A stretch of 64,000 nt of DNA. Origin: Pectobacterium betavasculorum (GTDB taxonomy: Bacteria > Pseudomonadota > Gammaproteobacteria > Enterobacterales > Enterobacteriaceae). The stretch's first letter is position 1. Each line of letters begins with the position of its first letter. The DNA lies in assembly GCF_000749845.1 (NCBI RefSeq), contig NZ_JQHM01000002.1:434001-498000 (forward strand), read 5' to 3'. The position numbers were made by a program, and so were the translations under genes. Shown one piece after another: positions 50,742-61,393 of the stretch. The notes beneath the pieces were generated by a model. That model ran no database searches. It was not told the origin of the DNA and saw only the letters and a program-made list of their open reading frames with translations.

Positions 50742-50785
50742 TTCATCTCTCAGCTAATCCACGCTAATAAATAGCCACACACTCA

Positions 50786-50815
50786 ATAACCCCGGTTCGC
50801 CGGGGTTATTTTTTG
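50786..50815. terminator. Terminator between rpoD and mug
   Basis: AACCCCGG and CCGGGGTT form an eight-base stem with a four-base TTCG loop followed by ATTTTTT. It ends the rpsU-dnaG-rpoD transcript; the left A/T context may also serve convergent mug. Confidence 0.9.
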
Positions 50816-50838
50816 CCAGTCAGGATATTCAGCCGTGC

Positions 50839-51342
50839 TTATATATTATCCTGCAATACCTGATGTAGTTCCTGATATGACGCCACCAGTGACTCCAGCG
50901 TCGCACGATTCAGCCCACTAGGGTTCGGTAGTACCCAGACCTGCGTCTCGCCAATACGCCACTCCTGACGCCCCCATAAAACCTTTTTGATGCCAAACGC
51001 CTGACTGAACGCCTGTTTCCCCAGCACGGCCAGCGCACGCGGTTGATAACGCGTCATCTTCTCAACGATCGCATTCCCGCCTTGCAGCAGCTCATCTCGC
51101 CCCAGTTCGGTTGCTTCAACCGTTGGGCGATCCACCAGCATGGTGATGCCGCATCCGGTGTCCAGCAGACACTGCTCTTCCGCAGGTGTCAGCAAACGTT
51201 CGGTAAAACCCGCCTGATGAATCACTTTCCAGAAGCGATTATTGGGATTAGCAAAATGGTAACCGTGATGAGCCGTCGACAGCCCAGGGTTAATACCGCA
51301 GAAAACAACCTGAAGATTTATTGCCAGAATATCAGTAATCAT
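50839..51342 (-). CDS. mug: G/U mismatch-specific uracil-DNA glycosylase Mug
   Basis: A 167-residue glycosylase that removes uracil and ethenocytosine from mispairs. The family signature [20 protein letters not shown] lies near residues 16-35 and carries the catalytic Asn; the second motif is NPSGLNRAT near residue 140. Length and position after rpoD match E. coli. It converges with rpoD at a shared terminator. Confidence 0.96.
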   Translation of the reverse strand: MITDILAINLQVVFCGINPGLSTAHHGYHFANPNNRFWKVIHQAGFTERLLTPAEEQCLLDTGCGITMLVDRPTVEATELGRDELLQGGNAIVEKMTRYQPRALAVLGKQAFSQAFGIKKVLWGRQEWRIGETQVWVLPNPSGLNRATLESLVASYQELHQVLQDNI

Positions 51343-51482
51343 GTCTTTACCTACTGCCGTTGACTACGCCCATCGTAAATTCTGATAAGAATAACAACAA
51401 GCTATCTTGAGTATAAAACCACCACCCGGCAGATAGGCTATAGACCTTCCCCTGCACATTACCGTATAATCATCGCCCATTC

Positions 51483-51558
51483 GGCCCCTTAGCTCAGTGG
51501 TTAGAGCAGGCGACTCATAATCGCTTGGTCGCTGGTTCAAGTCCAGCAGGGGCCACCA
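51483..51558 (+). tRNA. ileX: tRNA-Ile2 (CAU, lysidine-modified)
   Basis: A 76-base tRNA with encoded CCA and anticodon CAT in CTCATAA. It lacks initiator features (G1-C72 is paired). The sequence matches my recollection of E. coli ileX, a minor isoleucine tRNA reading AUA after TilS converts C34 to lysidine, and it occupies the same place beside mug. Confidence 0.93.
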
Positions 51559-51564
51559 GATATA

Positions 51565-51600
51565 TCAAGGAGTTACGTTAATAGCGTGACTCCTTTTTGT
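51565..51600 (+). terminator. Terminator of tRNA ileX
   Basis: AAGGAGT-T-ACG pairs with CGT-G-ACTCCTT around a seven-base loop, followed by TTTTTGTTTT. Confidence 0.85.
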
Positions 51601-51611
51601 TTTCTATAAAC

Positions 51612-51637
51612 AAAAAGGCGCTTCTCAAAGAAGCGCC
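51612..51637 (-). terminator. Terminator of the DUF305 gene
   Basis: GGCGCTTCT and AGAAGCGCC form a nine-base stem with a three-base loop, followed by five T on the minus strand. Confidence 0.85.
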
Positions 51638-51648
51638 ATCGGCGAATT

Positions 51649-52011
51649 TTATTGTTTGCCCTGCTTATTCAGCCAGGCTTCCATTTGGTCGATCTCCGGC
51701 TGCTGGGCTTTGATAATCTCTTCCGCCAGCTTGCGCAGTTCCGGGTCTTTGCCGTATTGCAGTTCCGTCTTAGCCATATCAATCGCGCCGCGGTGATGTG
51801 CAATCATCCCTTTGGCGAAGGCAATATCAGGGTCGCTGGACTTCATACCTTCCATCATTTCGGTATGCATCGCATCCATGCCTTTCGTATACGCCTGTTG
51901 GGAAGACGACTCACCTTTCGTTGAACCATGGCCGCTATGGGCGCTGTCGGCCGCAAACGAGAGAAATGGAACCAGCAAGGTCGCCGTTAATAACAAATGA
52001 ACTTTCTTCAT
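51649..52011 (-). CDS. Periplasmic DUF305 family protein
   Basis: A 120-residue exported protein. The signal peptide (MKKVHLLLTATLLVPFLSFA) is followed by a His/Ser-rich linker (DSAHSGHGS). The DUF305 core contains MDAMHTEMMEGM and FAKGMIAHHRGAIDMAKTEL, a ferritin-like helix pair rich in His and Met. Related proteins such as CopM bind copper in the periplasm; copper binding here is inferred from the His/Met pattern. The ATG at 52011 or one codon earlier can start it. No copper resistance genes are adjacent. Confidence 0.85.
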   Translation of the reverse strand: MKKVHLLLTATLLVPFLSFAADSAHSGHGSTKGESSSQQAYTKGMDAMHTEMMEGMKSSDPDIAFAKGMIAHHRGAIDMAKTELQYGKDPELRKLAEEIIKAQQPEIDQMEAWLNKQGKQ

Positions 52012-52083
52012 CACAACCTCTCAATCAGTCACAGTACTTTTTTGAGGGTAGACGTTCCAGTAAGGGGAAGGTCAAGAAAAGAT

Positions 52084-53553
52084 TCAGGAACCATCAGCCT
52101 GACGCATGCAAACACAATTACGCCCCTGAGCCTTCGCTTTATAGAGTTGCTCGTCCGCCAGCCCGATGAGATCGTAAATATTGCCACCTTCATACTGGGG
52201 AAAAATGGCAACGCCAATGCTGACAGTAAAGTAAATTTCCCGGCCATCGGACAGCATAAGCGGCGTGGATTCCGTAAGACGCCGCAGTGCTTCGGCCATG
52301 GCTTCAGACTGCTCATCCGTCAGGTCATAAGCCGCAATAATGAACTCTTCCCCGCCCCAGCGGCAAAGAATGTCGCTCGGTCGAATATTGGCGCTCAGCA
52401 TACGGGCAAAGCTGGCGATCAATTCATCACCACAGGCATGGCCGTAGGTATCGTTGACCTGCTTAAAATAATCGATATCCAGAAATAACAGCGTTATTTG
52501 ACGCTTTTTCTTATTCATCAGCACGCCCTGTCTCCCATTCAACATACTGAGGAAAGCGCGACGATTGAAGGTATTCGTAAGCGCATCCTTCAGGCTGTTA
52601 CTTTCGATGATTTTAATCAGTCGCCGATTCATCGAGACAAAATGCGAGACGCTTAACATCGCCATAATGAGCATCGCAATATTCAGTCGTGCCGTGGTGA
52701 GAAACGAATTAATGTACGCTTCAGAATTTGAATTGATCAGTATACCGACCTGATTAATATAGAGATAATTCAGTATTACGCCCGTAATTGCACAGAGCAG
52801 CGACATAATCGGGAAAGAGTAATTAAACGCACACAGCGTGAGTGGAATAACGGACAGTGTAATAAGACTGGCATCCAGAAAAAACAGGCTAACCAATAAG
52901 AAAATAATAAAGACCAGAAAGGGAAAAATATTTTCTTTGATGTGCTTAGGACAAAGCGGAATATTCCGTAGCGCCCGCAGGATATCTTTACCCCGCAGGA
53001 AAAAGAACGCGAGAATAATACCGGTTCCCAGTTGCTCACTGAACCAGTCCATAAACTCGTCATAGCGGTTCCCCGTATCATAGACATACGCATAAAAACC
53101 ATATGCCATTCCGGATGAGAACGCGCCTACAAACGTCGAAGCGAAAATAATATAGACGTAATATTTGCTGAACTTTTCAAATGCCGACCACTTTCCGGTA
53201 AACCGGCATATCAGGCAAAAGGCGCACCAGGCCGCCACCACAAAGATAATATTGCACAAACATAACAGTACCTTGGTTTTTAACGGTGAATTATTATCCA
53301 TCAATAACGCAGCCAACAGCATCGCCGCATAACTCACCAAAAAACCCATACCGATCGAGAACGTTTTGCCTTTTATCGTCCCTTTTCTGACCCTGAAACT
53401 AATCATGAGACAAAAAACCAGAATATTGGCAGGCCAAAATAGCGACAGTTCATCCAGCACTCGAAACCGAAATCCCAGACAGCTCACTATTAGGGTGGTT
53501 ACAAACAGAAGCGGCATGAATTTTATAGTTTTCAACGTCAAATCGTTATTCAT
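52084..53553 (-). CDS. Membrane-anchored diguanylate cyclase (MASE-type sensor + GGDEF)
   Basis: A 489-residue protein. The first 310 residues have eight or more membrane helices resembling a MASE1-type sensor domain. The C-terminal GGDEF domain has the active-site motif GGEEF, DIDYFKQVNDTYGHACGDEL upstream, and an inhibitory I-site RPSD exactly five residues before the motif. It should therefore be an active c-di-GMP synthase subject to product inhibition. The ATG at 53553 has AAGGACAG upstream; longer in-frame starts lack a site and add non-membrane residues. It is not in an operon. The input signal is unknown. Confidence 0.88.
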   Translation of the reverse strand: MNNDLTLKTIKFMPLLFVTTLIVSCLGFRFRVLDELSLFWPANILVFCLMISFRVRKGTIKGKTFSIGMGFLVSYAAMLLAALLMDNNSPLKTKVLLCLCNIIFVVAAWCAFCLICRFTGKWSAFEKFSKYYVYIIFASTFVGAFSSGMAYGFYAYVYDTGNRYDEFMDWFSEQLGTGIILAFFFLRGKDILRALRNIPLCPKHIKENIFPFLVFIIFLLVSLFFLDASLITLSVIPLTLCAFNYSFPIMSLLCAITGVILNYLYINQVGILINSNSEAYINSFLTTARLNIAMLIMAMLSVSHFVSMNRRLIKIIESNSLKDALTNTFNRRAFLSMLNGRQGVLMNKKKRQITLLFLDIDYFKQVNDTYGHACGDELIASFARMLSANIRPSDILCRWGGEEFIIAAYDLTDEQSEAMAEALRRLTESTPLMLSDGREIYFTVSIGVAIFPQYEGGNIYDLIGLADEQLYKAKAQGRNCVCMRQADGS

Positions 53554-54017
53554 CTGTCCTTTACCGCCCGCTATCCAATAATCCCTTCTGCTGTCTCCCG
53601 TGAGAATAACATTAATCATTTCCCTACTTACAGTGTGATGATGGAGGGGAAAATAAATAAAAAAACCACCGAACTGATGCATTCCCCGTGAGGTAATACG
53701 TCAATCCGGTGGTCTTACTAACTTATACTCGTCATACTTCAAGTTGCATGTGCGTTGGCCGCGCTACTCGGCACACTTACGTGTACCTCGCCCCGCAGGG
53801 GCCGCTGCAAGCAGCGTTCAAACCTGCCTCTGGCAGATTTGTCAGTCACCCGAATACTTACCTGAGTAAGCTCATCGGGATTAAATGAGAGACATCCTGT
53901 CTCTCACCGGAGGCCAGCCGTTGGCTGGTCAAATTCGTTCCCGACGAATTTGTCCTTCTCTTGCCGCCTGCCTGAAACTCGAATTATTTAGAGTATATTT
54001 ATTTCCGCGCGAACGCG
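53554..54017. other. Intergenic region between the GGDEF gene and the Spy-like gene
   Basis: A 464-base region without a supported gene. Most of it is the modular hairpin repeat listed separately; the rest (53554-53723) should contain the GGDEF promoter. Confidence 0.55.
53724..53997 (-). repeat. Modular hairpin repeat, copy 2 (inverted relative to copy 1)
   Basis: About 270 bases. Read on the minus strand it begins near CTAAATAATTCGAG-TTTCAGG and ends CTTGAAGTATGACGAGTATA, the same ends as the 43.2 kb copy. Internal hairpins: CGCTGC-AA-GCAGCG next to GGGGC (53803), CTTAC/GTAAG near 53862, GAGAGAC-atcct-GTCTCTC (53887), CCAGCC/GGCTGG (53914) and AAATTCGT-tcccg-ACGAATTT (53931). Confidence 0.75.
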
Positions 54018-54506
54018 TTATTCCGCAGGAACGGGCTTGCCGTCAGGTTTTGGCGGCTGAGTCAGTCGCTTTTCAAAACTGTCGTTGTACTGCTTCTTCT
54101 GCTCTGGCGTCAGAACATTGTAAATTTTGTTTTTGGTTTCCAGCCCGCTCAGCATTCTGGCCTTGTGTGCAGCATCGGCTTTATCCAACTGTGCCTGTGC
54201 TCTCGCGGCATCAAACGTATCTGATGCGACCAGGCTATGCATATCACGACGATCATCCTGCATAGCTTTGTGCATTTTCTCGCGGGAATCTTTCATGATG
54301 TCTTTAATTTGCTGCTTCTGCGCTTCCGTCAAATTCAGCTCCTTAAACATCGCATCCGGCCCCATCATGCCACGATGCTCCCGGCCCTCTTTCATCATCA
54401 TCTTGTGTTCCGAGCCAGGACCTTTAGGTGCTTCATTAGCATGCGCGAGACCTGCCGCGCCCAATGCCAAAGAAGAAGCAACCAGCATTGCAGTGAGTTT
54501 ACGCAT
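54018..54506 (-). CDS. Spy-like periplasmic chaperone (LTXXQ family)
   Basis: A 162-residue exported protein of the Spy/CpxP family. The signal peptide ends near GLAHANEAP. The two LTXXQ motifs are LTEAQKQQ (about 59) and LTPEQKKQ (about 132), and the protein is mostly helical and Met/Lys/Asp rich. E. coli Spy is an ATP-independent chaperone induced by envelope stress through CpxR and BaeR. I found no clear CpxR box in the 265 bases upstream, only GTAAG and GTAAA close together near 54596-54605. The symbol spy is likely but CpxP-type relatives cannot be excluded. Confidence 0.85.
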   Translation of the reverse strand: MRKLTAMLVASSLALGAAGLAHANEAPKGPGSEHKMMMKEGREHRGMMGPDAMFKELNLTEAQKQQIKDIMKDSREKMHKAMQDDRRDMHSLVASDTFDAARAQAQLDKADAAHKARMLSGLETKNKIYNVLTPEQKKQYNDSFEKRLTQPPKPDGKPVPAE

Positions 54507-54771
54507 ATTTTATTCCTCTCTCTGAATTGACTTGTCGACGGCGAGTGCCGTGCTACGAGAGAAAGTATAGGCCCAACACCTTCAGTTAATTAGAGTAAGG
54601 GTAAATCTCTGCAAGTGTCGGCTCCACATTTGCGGCAATTGTGGAGAATGAGGAGGAATTGTGTAAGGAACAGGAGTATTGCGTGAACGATGTGGCACGA
54701 TATTACTGCTTTACCCTTGGTGCTTTTTTACAGCACCACGAGCCAATAGCGTAAAAATGCTGGCAGTGCGC

Positions 54772-55068
54772 TTACGGAAGTGAACGCCTAAAGGCGGTAG
54801 CGTCTTGTGCCAACGCATCAAGGTGGGCATGAATGACTTTCATTTTCTGAATCAGCGGATTTCGCTCCGGCGAACTATCCATTGAGCTAAGCTTCGCAGA
54901 AAGCCGTTCGATCTGCGTACAAAGGTAAGCATCACGCTCTTGAGCCTGAAGCAACTGCTGCTGAAGGGACTGATGTTCCTGCCGCCACGTCTGCTGCTGA
55001 CGCTGAACGCTTTGCTCTAACGCCTGAAGCGCGCTATCCAGCCGATATTTCAACTCTTCCACCCGCAT
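54772..55068 (-). CDS. Small coiled-coil protein of unknown function
   Basis: A 98-residue protein that I do not recognise. It is Gln/Leu-rich and almost wholly helical: MRVEELKYRLDSALQALEQS, then RQEHQSLQQQLLQAQER, with heptad-like leucines over residues 7-60. It has no signal peptide, membrane segment or cysteine cluster (a single Cys in AYLCTQIERL). The start at 55068 is preceded by AAAGGTATCGTT on the coding strand; an upstream start adding six residues is possible. It is divergent from fadH and alone on its strand. A structural or adaptor role would suit the fold, but none can be assigned. Confidence 0.6.
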   Translation of the reverse strand: MRVEELKYRLDSALQALEQSVQRQQQTWRQEHQSLQQQLLQAQERDAYLCTQIERLSAKLSSMDSSPERNPLIQKMKVIHAHLDALAQDATAFRRSLP

Positions 55069-55235
55069 AACGATACCTTTGCCCAATAAACCCGCGGATT
55101 ATAATGTCACACGCCCCCGACAACAAACATTCCAGCGCACGATCCCTTGTCTACACACGGTTCCCCCTACAATCGGCAATGACATCAATCACAATAAATA
55201 AACATAAATTTCACAACTCACTCAATTACAGCTAG

Positions 55236-57335
<2,100 letters not shown>

Positions 57336-57351
57336 TTTAAGCAGGTTCAGC

Positions 57352-58491
57352 TTAGCGAGACGAATTCGTTTTAACCGCACGCAGTACGGCGAACTTCGTG
57401 TTGCTTGCAATCGTTTCACAGTTACCGAACAGACGCTTTAGCTTGTGGAAGTAATCCAGATGGCGATTACCCACAATACGCAGTTCTCCACCGACCTGAA
57501 GGCAGCGGCGAGCATCCATAAACATCTGCCAGGCGATTTCATCGGTCACTGCCTGTAACTGATGAAATGGCGGGTTACACAATACCGCCTGCAACGTATC
57601 GCGCCTAACGCGGGACAATCCGTTGTTCACCACGAAGCTACACCGATCGACATCCTCCGGGCAGTTAACCTCAACGTTAATCTGGCTCGAGGCCACCGCC
57701 ATGTAGGATTCATCAAAGAAGCCGACGGTGGCGTCCGGGTTAGCTTTCAGCGCGGCCAACCCAATGACACCGTTGCCACAACCGAGATCGACGATCTTAC
57801 CGTCTATCTGTTCCGGCAAATGCTGCATAAAGAAACGTGCGCCGATATCCAACCCATTACGCGAATACACGTTAGCATGGTTTTGAATACGATAGCCGTA
57901 GCCATCCAGCTCCCACTCGGTAGTAAGTGACTGCTCACTGACTTTGAGTTCCGCCCACTCACAGTGAACCAGACGCGCTTTTTTCCAGGCCAGCGAGGTT
58001 TTCGTCGGCCCCATCACGCGCTCAAACAGTTGCAGCGTAGAAGTATGAATATCCCTCGCCTTCGCCCCGGCAATGATGCGCGTTTGCGGCGTGACAACCT
58101 TACGCAACATTCTCAACTGCTGTTCCAGCAGCGCGATTGTCTTGGGTATTTTCATTACCACCAGCGCAGGCGCATCAGGCAACTCTGCCATGCTATCCAA
58201 CAGCGTTACCGCATCGACATCATAGCCGTTCAGTTCCAGATTATGTCGCGTCGCCAGTTGGCTGAGATAAGAGTCGCTGATGCTGACAGGTGATTGCGCT
58301 TGCAAGCCACAGGCCAGCGCACCAAACGTATCATTGAAAATCAGGCGCGGGCCCGGCGCAATTTCCATGGTGGCCAGTTCACGCAGCAGGTATTCATCTG
58401 CGGCATCCCACGCCTGTAGCGCCGAGTTTTCAGCGACCTGAGGGTAACGCACCAACGTCAGGTTGCACGTTTCCAATTCGAGTTGGCTCAT
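57352..58491 (-). CDS. rlmG: 23S rRNA guanine(1835)-N2 methyltransferase RlmG
   Basis: A 379-residue methyltransferase with duplicated Rossmann-like domains, close to the E. coli length. The active C-terminal domain has the SAM loop [16 protein letters not shown] (about 233-248) and the catalytic [10 protein letters not shown] motif. It modifies G1835 of 23S rRNA. It converges with fadH, leaving only 16 bases between stop codons, the same arrangement as E. coli. Confidence 0.95.
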   Translation of the reverse strand: MSQLELETCNLTLVRYPQVAENSALQAWDAADEYLLRELATMEIAPGPRLIFNDTFGALACGLQAQSPVSISDSYLSQLATRHNLELNGYDVDAVTLLDSMAELPDAPALVVMKIPKTIALLEQQLRMLRKVVTPQTRIIAGAKARDIHTSTLQLFERVMGPTKTSLAWKKARLVHCEWAELKVSEQSLTTEWELDGYGYRIQNHANVYSRNGLDIGARFFMQHLPEQIDGKIVDLGCGNGVIGLAALKANPDATVGFFDESYMAVASSQINVEVNCPEDVDRCSFVVNNGLSRVRRDTLQAVLCNPPFHQLQAVTDEIAWQMFMDARRCLQVGGELRIVGNRHLDYFHKLKRLFGNCETIASNTKFAVLRAVKTNSSR

Positions 58492-58652
58492 TAGCCTCTC
58501 CTACATCATAAAATTTGCGCTGTTTATCCCTTAAAATAGCCCATCAGTAAATGCTTTTCTCTGCCAGAAAGGGAAATGATTGGCGTTGCCTTGTGATTTC
58601 ACCGTGATAATCTGCCTATTCATCATCGATGCCCTCAGGATACCAAACGCTT

Positions 58653-59651
58653 ATGATTCGCTTCGCTATTGTAGGAACCAGTTGGATCACCCGTCAGTTT
58701 GTTGATGCCGCCCATGAAACTGGCAAATTGAAGCTCACCGCCATCTATTCCCGAACGGCAGAAAAAGCACAGCCATTTCAAGCCGATTACATGGTGGATA
58801 CGCTCTTTGATTCACTGGAAGCCATGGCGAAATCCGACCTTATCGACGCCGTGTATCTGGCCAGCCCTAACTCACTGCACTGCGAACAAGCCTTACTTTT
58901 CCTGAGCCACGGTAAGCATGTCATCTGTGAAAAACCACTGGCTTCCAACCGCTATGAAGTCGAACAAATGATCGCCTGTGCCAGAGAAAATCAGGTGGTG
59001 CTATTTGAAGCGTTTAAAACTGCCTGTCTGCCCAACTTTAACGTGGTACAGCAGGCACTGCCGAAAGTCGGCAGGTTGCGTAAAGTCGTGCTGAATTACT
59101 GCCAATATTCCTCACGCTACCCGCGCTATCTGGCTGGCGAGAACCCGAATACGTTCAATCCGGTGTTTTCTAACGGTTCCACCATGGATATCGGCTATTA
59201 CTGTCTGGCCTTCGCCGTGGCGCTGTGGGGAGAACCCTGCACGACACAGGCCAGCGCGACACTGTTGGAAAGCGGTGTGGATGCGCATGGCAGCATCATC
59301 CTGAATTACGGCGATTTCGATGTCACCATCGTCCACTCCAAAGTCAGTCACTCCGCCATTCCCAGCGAAGTTCAGGGGGAAGACGGTTCACTGGTGATTG
59401 AAAAAGTCTCCGAATGCCATAACGTGAAATTCATCCCGCGTGAAGGCAAGCAGATCGATCTCAGCCAGCCGCAACATATCAACAGCATGCTGTACGAAGC
59501 GGAAGTCTTTGCTGCGCTGGTCAGCGATAACGATATCAACCATGCGGAGCTGGCACGATCACGCACCGTCGCCGGGCTGCTGACAGAAATTCGCCGCCAA
59601 ACGGGCATCGTGTTTCCCGCCGATGCGGCGACACCAGGAAATGCGGAATAA
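58653..59651 (+). CDS. ygjR: Gfo/Idh/MocA family oxidoreductase YgjR
   Basis: A 332-residue NAD(P)-dependent oxidoreductase. The dinucleotide fold begins IRFAIVGTSWITRQFVDAAH, with the family motif CEKPLASNRYEVEQM near residue 98 carrying the conserved Lys. The substrate is unknown. The ATG at 58653 fits the family; an ATG eight codons earlier is possible. Position between rlmG and alx matches E. coli, except that ygjP and ygjQ are missing here. Confidence 0.88.
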   Translation: MIRFAIVGTSWITRQFVDAAHETGKLKLTAIYSRTAEKAQPFQADYMVDTLFDSLEAMAKSDLIDAVYLASPNSLHCEQALLFLSHGKHVICEKPLASNRYEVEQMIACARENQVVLFEAFKTACLPNFNVVQQALPKVGRLRKVVLNYCQYSSRYPRYLAGENPNTFNPVFSNGSTMDIGYYCLAFAVALWGEPCTTQASATLLESGVDAHGSIILNYGDFDVTIVHSKVSHSAIPSEVQGEDGSLVIEKVSECHNVKFIPREGKQIDLSQPQHINSMLYEAEVFAALVSDNDINHAELARSRTVAGLLTEIRRQTGIVFPADAATPGNAE

Positions 59652-59703
59652 GACGGCGATAATTATTTGACCAGGATCATCTTTTCACCTATCTTCAGTC
59701 AGG

Positions 59704-59846
59704 CAAAGGGGAGTAACTTTTCCGCCAGCTAATCGTCATTACGATGCGTTCCGCATCCGGTTACTGGGCAACTTTGATGAAAGCTTGATTCTTAATGAAG
59801 CAGCTTCATTAACGTTGTAAGTGAGACCTTGCCGGGAGGCGAGGTG
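59704..59846 (+). promoter_or_regulatory. Manganese-sensing yybP-ykoY riboswitch upstream of alx
   Basis: The leader contains the two conserved parts of the yybP-ykoY aptamer: AAAGGGGAGTAAC at the 5' side and GTGAGACCTTGCC...GGCGAGGT at the 3' side, with variable arms between. E. coli alx has such a Mn2+/alkaline-pH responsive element in the same place. I infer that it controls the terminator and ribosome site downstream. Confidence 0.8.
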
Positions 59847-59865
59847 CATTTGCAGCTTTAATGAC

Positions 59866-59903
59866 AAGCGGCCAGCGTCCTTCCGATGTTGGCCGTTTTT
59901 GTT
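59866..59903 (+). terminator. Riboswitch expression-platform terminator before alx
   Basis: GGCCA and TGGCC close a hairpin of about 25 bases followed by GTTTTTGTTT, ending 20 bases before the alx ATG. Mn2+ binding probably disfavours this terminator. Confidence 0.75.
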
Positions 59904-59922
59904 TCTATTTAAGGATCTTGCT

Positions 59923-60876
59923 ATGCACACCATCGGCACGCCATGGTTATGGGGCAGCTTCGCTGCCATTGTTATAGTGATGCTGGCCATCGACCTGCTC
60001 TATCAAGGGCGCAAAGGGTCGACGGTAATGACGTTCAAACAGGCTGCCGTCTGGTCGATCATCTGGGTCACCCTCTCTCTGCTATTCAACGCCGGTTTCT
60101 GGTGGTATCTCGACGGCACGTTAGGTCGCGAAGTCGCTAACGCGCAGTCGCTGGCCTTCCTGACCGGTTATTTGATTGAGAAAGCGCTTGCCGTCGATAA
60201 CGTCTTTGTCTGGCTGATGCTTTTCGGCTACTTCGCCGTTCCTCCGCAATACCAACGTCGCGTGCTGATTTACGGCGTGCTGGGTGCCATCGTTCTCAGA
60301 ACGCTAATGGTGTTTGGCGGTAGTTGGCTGGTCACGCAATTCCAGTGGCTGCTCTATGTGTTCGGCGCGTTCCTGCTGTTTACTGGCCTTAAAATGGCGC
60401 TGGCTAAAGAAGGCGACGGCGCGATCGGTGACAAACCGCTGGTGCGCTGGCTACGTAGCCATCTGCGCATGACGGATAGCATCGAGGACGATAAGTTCTT
60501 TGTCCGTCGTAACGGCATACTGTTTGCTACGCCGCTGTTTTTGGTGCTGATTATGGTTGAAATCAGCGACGTGATTTTCGCCGTTGACAGTATCCCGGCT
60601 ATTTTCGCCGTCACGACCGATCCCTTTATTGTGCTGACGTCTAACCTGTTCGCTATTCTGGGCCTGCGTGCGATGTACTTCCTGCTGGCTGGCGTGGCTG
60701 AACGCTTCTCGCTGTTGAAATATGGTCTGGCCGTCATCCTGATCTTCATCGGTACCAAGATGATGCTCATCGACATTTTCCATATTCCGGTGGCAATCTC
60801 TCTGGGCGTCGTTGCCAGCATTCTGATCATTACCATGCTGATCAACGTCTGGGTGAACAAACGCGCCGAGCGCTAA
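59923..60876 (+). CDS. alx: TerC-family manganese exporter Alx
   Basis: A 317-residue integral membrane protein of the TerC family with about nine helices. The conserved acidic membrane residues are visible in [18 protein letters not shown]-type sequence ([12 protein letters not shown] near residue 87) and in [20 protein letters not shown] near residue 210. E. coli Alx exports Mn2+ and is induced by alkaline pH and manganese. The ATG at 59923 has AAGGA upstream; longer in-frame starts run into the riboswitch terminator and are rejected. Confidence 0.94.
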   Translation: MHTIGTPWLWGSFAAIVIVMLAIDLLYQGRKGSTVMTFKQAAVWSIIWVTLSLLFNAGFWWYLDGTLGREVANAQSLAFLTGYLIEKALAVDNVFVWLMLFGYFAVPPQYQRRVLIYGVLGAIVLRTLMVFGGSWLVTQFQWLLYVFGAFLLFTGLKMALAKEGDGAIGDKPLVRWLRSHLRMTDSIEDDKFFVRRNGILFATPLFLVLIMVEISDVIFAVDSIPAIFAVTTDPFIVLTSNLFAILGLRAMYFLLAGVAERFSLLKYGLAVILIFIGTKMMLIDIFHIPVAISLGVVASILIITMLINVWVNKRAER

Positions 60877-60887
60877 TTCTTACCCCC

Positions 60888-60917
60888 CTCTCCGCACGGC
60901 TCCCGCTGTGCGGAGAT
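60888..60917 (+). terminator. Hairpin terminator downstream of alx
   Basis: CTCCGCAC and GTGCGGAG form an eight-base stem with a ten-base loop, followed by ATATCTTTCC. The T-run is weak. Confidence 0.5.
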
Positions 60918-60984
60918 ATCTTTCCTCATTCAATATTTCTATATTCAATCATTCCCACGCGCGTTCTGCGCGAATATCAGCGCT

Positions 60985-61240
60985 ACGCAGGGTGACGGAC
61001 AAGGATGTCCGTCATAAAAAAACGTCGGGAGCGTTTTTCAACGTTGCGCAGCAACGGCCCGCAGGGTGACGGACAAGGATGTCCGTCATAAAAAAACGTC
61101 GGGAGCGTTTTTCAACGTTGCACAGCAACGGCCCGCAGGGTGACGGACAAGGATGTCCGTCATAAAAAAACGTCGGGAGCGTTTTTCAACGTTGCACAGC
61201 AACGGCCCGCAGGGTGACGGACAAGGATGTCCGTCATAAA
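60985..61240 (+). repeat. 74-bp tandem repeat array (three full units plus a partial fourth)
   Basis: The block CAGGGTGACGGACAAGGATG recurs at exact 74-base steps (T of GGTGAC at 60993, 61067, 61141 and 61215). Units differ by only one base (GCGCAG versus GCACAG). Each unit has three hairpins: GACGGAC-aaggat-GTCCGTC, AAAAACG-tcgggag-CGTTTTT and CGTTG-cgcag-CAACG. The modules resemble those of the repeats at 43.2 and 53.7 kb. Confidence 0.9.
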
Positions 61241-61393
61241 AAGCCACATCATCGCTTTTCTCAAAAGTAAATCTTCATATACTGATACACGCAAACACAT
61301 TTAGTTACGGAAAGAAAAAGCCACCCGGCACATGCCAGAGGTGTCAACTCCGTGTACACAATCACTAAACGGAACGGCTACATCGTCAAAATT

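Larger units (their letters stand above)
60877..61393. other. alx-sstT intergenic region
   Basis: A 517-base region without a gene. Its centre is the 74-base tandem array described separately; its right part (61240-61393) should hold the sstT promoter. A GTG at 61352 could extend sstT by 14 residues but has no family support. Confidence 0.55.

Noticed and set aside
54580-54610. CpxR box upstream of the Spy-like gene
   Set aside because: GTAAG and GTAAA are present but their spacing does not fit the five-base gap of the consensus.
60985-61240. Possible CRISPR array
   Set aside because: The 74-base units are repeated whole with no unique spacers, and no cas genes are present.
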